A stretch of 64,000 bases of DNA from Candidatus Undinarchaeales archaeon (lineage in GTDB: Archaea; SpSt-1190; JASMDC01): positions 32,099 through 96,098 of the forward strand of contig JASMDC010000010.1 of the NCBI GenBank assembly GCA_030753015.1, read 5' to 3'. Below are positions 27,457-33,304 of the stretch, in pieces. The notes under the pieces were generated by a model. It saw only the letters and a program-made list of their open reading frames with translations, did not search any database and was not told the origin of the DNA. The translations under genes and the position numbers were made by a program. Positions within the stretch are counted from its first letter, which is position 1. Every line of letters begins with the position of its first letter.

Positions 27457-29247
27457 ATGGAGATCATCGATGAGCTCGAAGAGCTCGTGTTCCTCGAGAA
27501 CCCACGTATCCTGGTGACCGAGTGGATCCCGTGCGGGAGGAACCAGATCCTATCGCTCACGGACGGGCTCGAAGCTGTGAAGGAGGTCAATGATTCCCTC
27601 TACACGACGACGATGGACGTCCCCAACAGGCTCCACACACTGGTGACGGGGCCTGTCCTCACCAAGCTCCAGATGCAGGACCACGATCCTGCGAGCTACA
27701 TACGCTTCCATGCCAAGGTGTTCTACCCCGAGACCGTGCACCAGGTGGAGGAGTTCGGAGTGCACGTGGACTGGACCGGGCGCATCATCTACGGTCTGAT
27801 CCTGGAGCAGGTCGAGAAGCGCAAGAAGCGACAATCACTGGACCACATGTCTCGGGTCGTGGCCGACATCGTGCTCGACACGTCAACGATGATCGAGACC
27901 ATGCTCTCGGTGTTCCAGCGGGACGTCCTTGATACGGTGTTCTTCGAGAACCCCAACGAACGGAACAAGTTCGTGACAATCATCGCGGAGCGGATGACGC
28001 CCAAACGCAAGTCCCCCGCGGACTACCTGACCGAACGGCGCCTCAAGGGCGAGATCAACCAGGTCATCGAGAACGTGCACAAGGCAGAATCCCTGAGCGA
28101 TGGCGAAGCCGTCTTCCTGGGGACCAAGGGCATAATCCTGGTGTCCCCGGAACCGACGAGGTACGAGGAGGTGCTCTCGCTGTTCAACGGCCTCCAGGCC
28201 CTCGACATATTCCAGCGTAACATCCACGCACGGGTGGGTGCGCTCTGGGACGAGATGCGCGAGACGCGTCGTCTCACGGAGGATGTCTCCGAGCTCGACA
28301 TCCAGCGTGTGTCGGAGGCACAGCACTCGCTCTCCCAGATGACCGACCAGCTCCTGGCCATCGGGGAATGTCTGCGGTACATGGAGGACGCGTTGGAGGC
28401 GCTCAGTAGCGAGTGGAGGGAGCTGCGGGAGCGACGGGCCGCAGAGATAGTCCACCCGGGCGTCTCGCGTCTGCTTAGCCTGCTCGACATCGGCAATACG
28501 CTCGATCTCACCGGACACCGGACACGTGGTATCGGCCGCACCCTCGTGGGTCTCCAGAAGGAGGTGAGCGGCGTGAAGGAGCTGGCCTCAACCATCGGCG
28601 AGCGTCAGATGCGCCACCTTAACGAGAACCTCCAGGAGAACATCGTCCAGATGGAGACTATGAGCCGCTCGTCCCAGCGCACCAGCGTGGCCATCAACAT
28701 GCTCCAGCTCATCCTCGCGGGCTCACTGGCCTTCGACATACTCAAGACGCTCTCGGGCGATTACGAGAACACGGTGTTCAGCTCCGTCGCCAGTGAGAAC
28801 CCGGTGGCATGGCTCGGGCTCACGGTGCTGGTGTGGGTCGGTCTGGCATCCATCTTCTTCAACATCATCCGACCCATCGAGAAACGACGGGAGAAAGGGC
28901 TGCATGCTCGCGTGAAGCTCAACGCACCATATGACAATGATGCGCTCAAGTCGTTCCTCAGCACCCGGGAGATGCTCGTTCAGGAGTCGACATGGGACCT
29001 CCATCACCACGTGTTCAGACGATCGTGGAGCGAGCGGGGCGAGGGTTGGCGGAACAACGAGGTGACCATCCAGATCGATTACGACGAGCTCACAGGGCTC
29101 TTCCGGGACCTCGTCGTGAGCATACCCGCGCCCCAGTACATCGATGAGAACGACGCGATCCAGATAGCACTGCTGGACCTGGTCACTGCCGATGTGCTGG
29201 AGCACAGGACGCTGGACGCCTTCCGGGAATTATCGGGTCACGAATGA
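27457..29247 (+). CDS. unknown 596-residue membrane protein with long helical region
   Basis: The soluble N-terminal part (to about residue 410) is mixed then strongly helical, with coiled-coil-like runs (TEDVSELDIQRVSEAQHSLS, NENLQENIVQMETMSRSSQR). Two membrane helices follow near residues 415-430 (AINMLQLILAGSLAFDIL) and 447-470 (AWLGLTVLVWVGLASIFFNI), and a soluble tail of about 130 residues faces the same side as the N-terminus. Helices placed before a short two-helix hairpin recall CorA/RMD1-like or sensor proteins, but no GMN or other family motif is seen. It is coupled to the zinc-ribbon gene upstream. Its last codons lie in a 23-bp repeat that recurs at 33279. Confidence 0.7.
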   Translation: MEIIDELEELVFLENPRILVTEWIPCGRNQILSLTDGLEAVKEVNDSLYTTTMDVPNRLHTLVTGPVLTKLQMQDHDPASYIRFHAKVFYPETVHQVEEFGVHVDWTGRIIYGLILEQVEKRKKRQSLDHMSRVVADIVLDTSTMIETMLSVFQRDVLDTVFFENPNERNKFVTIIAERMTPKRKSPADYLTERRLKGEINQVIENVHKAESLSDGEAVFLGTKGIILVSPEPTRYEEVLSLFNGLQALDIFQRNIHARVGALWDEMRETRRLTEDVSELDIQRVSEAQHSLSQMTDQLLAIGECLRYMEDALEALSSEWRELRERRAAEIVHPGVSRLLSLLDIGNTLDLTGHRTRGIGRTLVGLQKEVSGVKELASTIGERQMRHLNENLQENIVQMETMSRSSQRTSVAINMLQLILAGSLAFDILKTLSGDYENTVFSSVASENPVAWLGLTVLVWVGLASIFFNIIRPIEKRREKGLHARVKLNAPYDNDALKSFLSTREMLVQESTWDLHHHVFRRSWSERGEGWRNNEVTIQIDYDELTGLFRDLVVSIPAPQYIDENDAIQIALLDLVTADVLEHRTLDAFRELSGHE

Positions 29248-29254
29248 TCGTGAG
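29232..29254. repeat. 23-bp direct repeat, left copy
   Basis: Identical to 33279-33301 (starts ATCGGGTCACGA, ends TCGTGAG). This copy covers the last four codons and stop of the membrane-protein gene. The pair encloses the whole island of relic, insertion sequence and toxin-antitoxin genes. Confidence 0.85.
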
Positions 29255-29564
29255 CTCGACCGGCGGTCCTTTTCTCCGGACGCAGCGTGCTTGCCGCTTC
29301 CTCTGCGGTCATCTCGTGGCGCCAGACGGCGGCGAGCAGTTCTTGGACGCTAATGTCCGCGGTCTTCGACTGATGCGCCCCTTCGCGCTTTCGGGGCGTT
29401 CGCTCCTGTGACCTTCTCTTCTCCGGGTCCTTGCTGAGGTAAACGGCCGACCACCGTGAGCCCTTTCGATGAAGCCTTCCCTGTTCTATCAGCGTGGTGA
29501 GGGTGGTGCTGGCGCGGAGGCAGGAGAGGATGGGTCCCCTGGTTATGCGCTCGGGTCTTATTAT
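29238..29564 (-). pseudogene. relic of an OrfA-like gene of a related insertion sequence
   Basis: This frame, about 108 residues, is similar to OrfA at 31510-32178 in two blocks: an N-terminal part (RPERITRGPILSCLR against the ERISADDVIAFLR region) and the second wing (EQGRLHRKGSRWSAVYLSKD against GKGRLYREGARKSAVYYSMN). The central third of OrfA is missing and the likely start codon is ATA, so it is probably dead. Its promoter region held an 18-bp palindrome that the intact insertion sequence later split. The first bases overlap the end of the membrane-protein gene. Confidence 0.6.
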
Positions 29565-29580
29565 GATATAGTAAGCAGTT
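29563..29580. repeat. left arm of a palindrome split by the insertion sequence
   Basis: ATGATATAGTAAGCAGTT matches the reverse complement of 32336-32353 at 17 of 18 positions. Before insertion the arms were about 20 bases apart, around an AT-rich loop that contained the target site. Confidence 0.75.
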
Positions 29581-29586
29581 AAAATA

Positions 29587-29594
29587 ATAATACG
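29587..29594. repeat. 8-bp target-site duplication, left copy (ATAATACG)
   Basis: ATAATACG directly abuts the left terminal inverted repeat and is found again directly after the right one at 32322-32329. Confidence 0.9.
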
Positions 29595-29602
29595 CCATAG
29601 CG

Positions 29603-31531
29603 TCAAGAATCGGTTGGGGCCAGAGCCATCTGGCCTGCCAATAGCGGTCGATTGAGATGTGAAATAATTATGTGTGATTCAACATCCTTGAGCACCCTTC
29701 TACAGACTTCCTTGAACGTCTCGAACTCACCCTCCCCCCTAGCCCTCGTGACGTCGTATCTGCACCGTGCATCCTTGAACTCTGCTGTCAGCCTGTCCAC
29801 TTCGTCCTTCGGGATGGTACCGAGCTCCTCGGGCATGCGATCGATCGAGCCGAACATAGTCTTCACGTACTCGTCGGAGTGGAGGTTCTGGACGAGGCAC
29901 AGGAGCACCCCGTATCTGTTCAACTCGTAACCGGTGTCCTTCCTTCCCGTCCGCTTCCTGATGCCGGTCTTGACCCGTCCGAACCTGGTATCGAGAAGGC
30001 TTACAGCCCGCGGCACGGCAATGTTCTTCGTCTTCCCGTCCACGTTCACGGTGATGTTCGGCACCACGAGACCTTTCCAGTGCTTCTTGATGTGATAAAG
30101 AACGACCTCTTCCTCGGGAGTGATGGTACGCTCCTTCCTGACTTTCTCGAGCCTGTCCCTGAGCGCCGCCAGCTCACGTTCCATCACCGTCGCCTCCTCG
30201 TCCGACACGAGGAGCTGGTCCCGGGGTATGTCGCCCTTGTCCTCGCTCATCCTGAGGACCCCTCTCAGCTCAGAGAAGAGCTCGTAGGCGTCCGCAAGCC
30301 GTCGTCCTAGTGTGTCAGCCGACCTGCTCTCCCTGCTGTTGAATGGGCGCTCGACGATCCTGCGCACCGTCTCGATGTCCCCCGTGTCGAGTCCTGCCCG
30401 CTCCGCCGTCCGTGCGATCATCGATGCGGCCCCCTGCGCCTGCCGGCATCTTCGGTAGAGGTCCGCCCAGGGAATGCTGTAGGGGAACCGGAGCCCGTGC
30501 GCGTCCTCACGGTAGTTGAGGATCCACGACACGAGGTGATAGGTCTCTGCCAGGACGACCGTCCCGTCGTCCTCCACAGGCGCACCCCCCTTGAGGGCGC
30601 ACATGGTGGCCCTCAGGTCGACGTCCCGCTCCGCGGCCTCGGCGCCGATCTCCTTGCGCCGCCTGTCGAGGTCGGGTCTGATCCTGAGGTCGATCATGGC
30701 CTTTCTGAGCTTCATGTAGGTGTCCTCCATCACATCCTCGCCGACATCACGGAGGAAGTGATAGTTGCACTCCCGGGTCGGAAGATCCGGGAACACGCGT
30801 TCGCCCGCCTTGCGCAGTCCGAGCCCCATGTCCCTGACGAAGGCGAGCGGCGTGCCCGCCCGCTCCTTGATGTCCTCGAAGTACGGACCGATGTGCTTAC
30901 TGCTCTCCGACGGTATCGGGCCGCAGGAGAGCGCCCAGCCCGTGAGGAGGTCCATCAGCAGTAGGATGCGGTCACTGCCACCGTCGCCCGTCCCGTCCGC
31001 GCCAAGCACGTAGCCACCGTTCTTGTCCATGGCCTCCACCAGCCGGCCGAAGTGCCGGCGGTGGTACAGCTCGAACCTGGCGAGGAACTCGAGTGCGTGG
31101 TTGCTGACGGTGCCCGCCGACAACGGCACCCCATGCCGCCACCGCATCTCACCACAGGTGTCCTCCCGCGACCGATTCTCCAAATATCGCATCATACCGA
31201 CGGCGCACACCACGTCCATCGTGAACCGCGCCTTGCCGCGCGTCAGGCGACGGAGTTCGCAGGAGGTGTACTCCAGCACATGCCCGCGCTCCAGCTTGTA
31301 CTTCGGGTCGTAAAGATGGACGATCCGGGCGACGAAGCTCCCGTACCGGACCGTGTGCATCGTGCGCGTCGTGGTCTTGAGCACGCAAAGCTCCCAGAAG
31401 CGGTCGTCATCGACGAGCTCGGGCTCAGGGTAGAAGTCGATGACGGGAGGCTCGTCGCCCAGCAGCTGCGCCCGGTCGATCAGCTCGGATTCGGCAGCAC
31501 GGACCTCGGCTAGGACCCGGAGCGAAAGCCC
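29603..31531 (-). CDS. transposase OrfB, probably expressed by -1 frameshift from OrfA
   Basis: The -1 frame is open from the slippery site at 31531 to the stop at 29603, which lies in the left inverted repeat; that gives 642 residues after the shift. A possible DDE-type core begins with YVLGADGTGDG (first Asp), then LAFVRDMG (second Asp) and the helical ECNYHFLRDVGEDV; the third acidic residue may be in GYELNRYG. No start with a ribosome binding site is seen in this frame; the first GTG (31384) is 49 codons past the slip site, and those 49 codons carry a plausible protein sequence (VIDFYPEPELVDDDRFWEL). Fusion with OrfA would give about 858 residues. Confidence 0.82.
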   Translation of the reverse strand, partial: GLSLRVLAEVRAAESELIDRAQLLGDEPPVIDFYPEPELVDDDRFWELCVLKTTTRTMHTVRYGSFVARIVHLYDPKYKLERGHVLEYTSCELRRLTRGKARFTMDVVCAVGMMRYLENRSREDTCGEMRWRHGVPLSAGTVSNHALEFLARFELYHRRHFGRLVEAMDKNGGYVLGADGTGDGGSDRILLLMDLLTGWALSCGPIPSESSKHIGPYFEDIKERAGTPLAFVRDMGLGLRKAGERVFPDLPTRECNYHFLRDVGEDVMEDTYMKLRKAMIDLRIRPDLDRRRKEIGAEAAERDVDLRATMCALKGGAPVEDDGTVVLAETYHLVSWILNYREDAHGLRFPYSIPWADLYRRCRQAQGAASMIARTAERAGLDTGDIETVRRIVERPFNSRESRSADTLGRRLADAYELFSELRGVLRMSEDKGDIPRDQLLVSDEEATVMERELAALRDRLEKVRKERTITPEEEVVLYHIKKHWKGLVVPNITVNVDGKTKNIAVPRAVSLLDTRFGRVKTGIRKRTGRKDTGYELNRYGVLLCLVQNLHSDEYVKTMFGSIDRMPEELGTIPKDEVDRLTAEFKDARCRYDVTRARGEGEFETFKEVCRRVLKDVESHIIISHLNRPLLAGQMALAPTDS

Positions 31532-32178
31532 TTTTTTTTGATATCGTACTCATGGATGATCCAGCGAACTCCACGCTCGTTCACATTCATTCCCTTGGAA
31601 CGCACGAGGGGCATGAGCTCCTCCACCGAGGTCGCCCGGTGCTTGATAGCGAGCGCAAGCACATCGATGATCTTCCCCTTCGTCAGGCCCGGCGGACGGC
31701 CAACCCGCGTCCTGAGTTCGGAGCCGCGTCTCTTCATCTGCACACGCCGTTTCCGGCTATTCATGCTGTAGTAGACGGCCGACTTACGGGCGCCCTCGCG
31801 ATAGAGCCGCCCTTTTCCCACACACGAGGACAGGTGGTGATGGATGTTGTCGTGGAGGCGCTGTTTGAGCTCCTTCGCTGTGACTCCTGCGTCGCTGTTC
31901 TCGATGAAGTGGACGATGGTCTCGGAGAGGTTGCCCCAGCGGGAAAAGCGAACTCCCTGGTACTCCCAGAGGTCATGCTCGTCCCATTCAGGGATGTCCG
32001 GCAGCGTGAGCACGCTGCCGTTCCGGTTGAAGCTCGTCAGATAACCTGTGCCCTCGAGCTTCCTCCAGATCGTGCCTTTCGAGCAGTCGAAATGCTCAGC
32101 CAGCTGTGACGCCAGGAGCACCTTGTGATCCCGTAAAAAGGCGATGACATCGTCAGCGGAGATCCGCTCTTTAATCAT
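31510..32178 (-). CDS. OrfA of the insertion sequence, helix-turn-helix protein
   Basis: A 222-residue basic protein with two or three winged-helix-like parts: SADDVIAFLRDHKVLLASQLAEHFDCSKGTIWRKL-type helix-turn-helix at the N-terminus (in pieces: HKVLLASQLAEHFDCSKG, TIWRKLEGTGYL), a middle wing ending GKGRLYREGARKSAVYY, and a third HTH near the C-terminus. It probably binds the terminal repeats. It starts at ATG 32178, 28 bases after a TTAAATATA box that lies inside an inverted repeat. The end runs through AAAAAAAAG into seven residues of tail before the stop, the layout of a frameshifting IS OrfA. Confidence 0.82.
   Translation of the reverse strand: MIKERISADDVIAFLRDHKVLLASQLAEHFDCSKGTIWRKLEGTGYLTSFNRNGSVLTLPDIPEWDEHDLWEYQGVRFSRWGNLSETIVHFIENSDAGVTAKELKQRLHDNIHHHLSSCVGKGRLYREGARKSAVYYSMNSRKRRVQMKRRGSELRTRVGRPPGLTKGKIIDVLALAIKHRATSVEELMPLVRSKGMNVNERGVRWIIHEYDIKKKGFRSGS
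31531..31537 (-). other. A AAA AAG slippery heptamer for programmed -1 frameshifting
   Basis: In the OrfA frame the sequence reads A AAA AAG followed by GGC; a -1 slip re-reads from GGG and enters the transposase frame, which is open for 642 codons. A AAA AAG is the canonical strong slippery site of bacterial IS elements. The tract is eight A long, so transcript slippage is an alternative. Confidence 0.75.
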
Positions 32179-32184
32179 ACTTTT

Positions 32185-32229
32185 AAGTAAGCATATATCC
32201 TTAAATATATTTTCTTTTTATGCTTACTT
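32185..32229. promoter_or_regulatory. OrfA promoter inside an 11-bp inverted repeat
   Basis: AAGTAAGCATA (32185-32195) and TATGCTTACTT (32219-32229) are perfect reverse complements. Between them lies the TTAAATATA element that serves OrfA. This looks like an operator, perhaps for OrfA itself. The decayed relative next door also has a palindrome at the matching place. Confidence 0.6.
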
Positions 32230-32321
32230 TTATGTATCTAGTGCGGCATTTGCCAACAACGTATCAATCTCAGAATTAGTCCGATTACTTCACTACCGTC
32301 AACCGATTCTTGACGCTATGG

Positions 32322-32329
32322 ATAATACG
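32322..32329. repeat. 8-bp target-site duplication, right copy (ATAATACG)
   Basis: This directly follows the right terminal inverted repeat and equals 29587-29594. Confidence 0.9.
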
Positions 32330-32335
32330 TTTCCA

Positions 32336-32353
32336 AACTGATTACTATATCAT
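32336..32353. repeat. right arm of the split palindrome
   Basis: AACTGATTACTATATCAT is the reverse complement of 29563-29580 except for one base. Confidence 0.75.
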
Positions 32354-32556
32354 TATAAATCAATCAACACCCTGGACGCCCGAAATGACGCCGTATAATA
32401 TGCATTATTGCGGCGTGGGCCGATCGGGGTAATTCGGACTCACAAATGGAGGTCATCTGGGGCTATAGGGGCGATAACTTATGTGTGCCTCTTACATTTA
32501 TTTGGAGGAAAAAGCGACGTCGCATAACCCCCTGTTATCAGAAGGCGGCTCGTCGT
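32354..32556. other. non-coding AT-rich stretch with a hairpin and cassette-edge repeats
   Basis: I see no gene here. ACGCCG at 32388-32393 pairs with CGGCGT at 32411-32416 around an AT-rich loop. The 13-bp AAATGGAGGTCAT (32444-32456) recurs at 33259-33271, and GGCTATAGGGGCGATA (32461-32476) recurs inverted at 33231-33246 with one mismatch. These repeats bracket the toxin-antitoxin pair. Confidence 0.65.
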
Positions 32557-32808
32557 TTATTTATAGACCTTCTCTCGATGTCTGATCTTGAGTATGAGTA
32601 CTCCGTCATTGGTCTTCGTGTAGATCACACGATACTTGCCGACGACAAACTTGAACAAGCCTTTGAATTGGCCATGAAGGGGCTTGCCGCTGTTGGGGTC
32701 TTCGCTCAACGCTTTCTCAAGTGAATCAAGGACTCTCTTGGCAGCTTTCTTATCGATGTGTTTCAGGTCCTTGAAGACCGATGCCTTATACTCGATCTTA
32801 GAGGCCAA
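32557..32808 (-). CDS. RelE/ParE-family toxin
   Basis: An 83-residue RelE-fold protein: ASVFKDLKHIDKKAAKRVLD at the start, GKPLHGQFKGLFKFVVGKYRVIYT in the middle and LILKIRHREKVYK at the C-terminus, where the basic and tyrosine residues of RelE-type ribonuclease toxins lie. It would cut mRNA on the ribosome when freed from its antitoxin. Its start overlaps the antitoxin end by 11 bases. The pair is visibly more AT-rich than the surrounding genes, a sign of transfer. Confidence 0.88.
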   Translation of the reverse strand: MASKIEYKASVFKDLKHIDKKAAKRVLDSLEKALSEDPNSGKPLHGQFKGLFKFVVGKYRVIYTKTNDGVLILKIRHREKVYK

Positions 32809-33016
32809 GCCTTTCCCTCATCTCATCACTTGAAATGATCTCATCATCCTTGTCGCGAAGCCTATCGAGAGCGATAAGATAATCGACATATTCCTGGAGA
32901 TAGGATTCGATAGCCTTGCGTATGATAAAGGTCTTCGAGCGCTCGAGGGAGGAGGCCATGCTATCTAATTCCTCGACGATTTCATCAGGAAGTCGTATTG
33001 AAACCGTTGTGGTCAT
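32798..33016 (-). CDS. ribbon-helix-helix (CopG-like) antitoxin
   Basis: A 72-residue protein with an N-terminal ribbon-helix-helix (TTTVSIRLPDEIVEELDSMA, then RSKTFIIRKAIESYL) that binds DNA as a dimer, and an acidic C-terminal tail (DKDDEIISSDEMRERL) that would block the toxin. ATG 33016 is preferred over GTG 33025. It precedes the toxin gene, the usual order, and would repress the shared promoter through the repeats just upstream. Confidence 0.88.
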   Translation of the reverse strand: MTTTVSIRLPDEIVEELDSMASSLERSKTFIIRKAIESYLQEYVDYLIALDRLRDKDDEIISSDEMRERLGL

Positions 33017-33030
33017 GACACTCACTATGT

Positions 33031-33047
33031 ATTACAATGCATTACAA
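33031..33047. promoter_or_regulatory. probable antitoxin operator
   Basis: ATTACAA occurs at 33031-33037 and 33041-33047, exactly one helical turn apart, directly upstream of the antitoxin start; ribbon-helix-helix dimers bind such phased short repeats. A related TATCAATGTAT follows. Confidence 0.5.
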
Positions 33048-33278
33048 GTATATCAATGTATCGCAATTAATCCTCATCACGCCAGTATACCGCTTTCTGA
33101 TAACTAATGCATATGCGAACCCCGGGTGCGCATAATCTCCTGCTGGGGGAGGGTATATGACATATGGCGCATATCCCTCACTCTATCTGCATTCTTCTTT
33201 CGGTAGTTATGTTCGCAGATGGATCTTTGATATCGCCCCTAAAGCCTCAGGATGGGCGAAATGGAGGTCATGGAATGA
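33048..33278. other. non-coding stretch at the right end of the mobile island
   Basis: No convincing gene is seen. It holds the inverted copy of the 16-bp repeat (33231-33246) and the second copy of the 13-bp direct repeat (33259-33271). Composition is intermediate between the island and the core genes. Confidence 0.5.
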
Positions 33279-33301
33279 ATCGGGTCACGAATGATCGTGA
33301 G
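33279..33301. repeat. 23-bp direct repeat, right copy
   Basis: Identical to 29232-29254. It ends three bases before the stop codon of the APC permease gene on the other strand. Confidence 0.85.
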
Positions 33302-33304
33302 GAC

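Larger units (their letters stand above)
29595..32321 (-). mobile_element. complete 2,727-bp insertion sequence with 22-bp TIRs and 8-bp target duplication
   Basis: The ends are perfect 22-bp inverted repeats: 29595-29616 (begins CCATAGCGTCAAGAATC) and 32300-32321. Each is flanked by ATAATACG. Both ORFs run on the minus strand and overlap in different frames at an A8 tract. The transposase has DDE-like motifs, but I could not place it in a named IS family; 8-bp duplications occur in several (IS66, IS256, IS1595, ISNCY). The intact ends, duplication and open frames indicate a recent, possibly still active insertion. Confidence 0.92.

Noticed and set aside
29255..29594. Left flank of the insertion sequence as an intact second transposon
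   Set aside because: Only a shortened OrfA-like fragment is present, with no OrfB and no recognisable second pair of ends.
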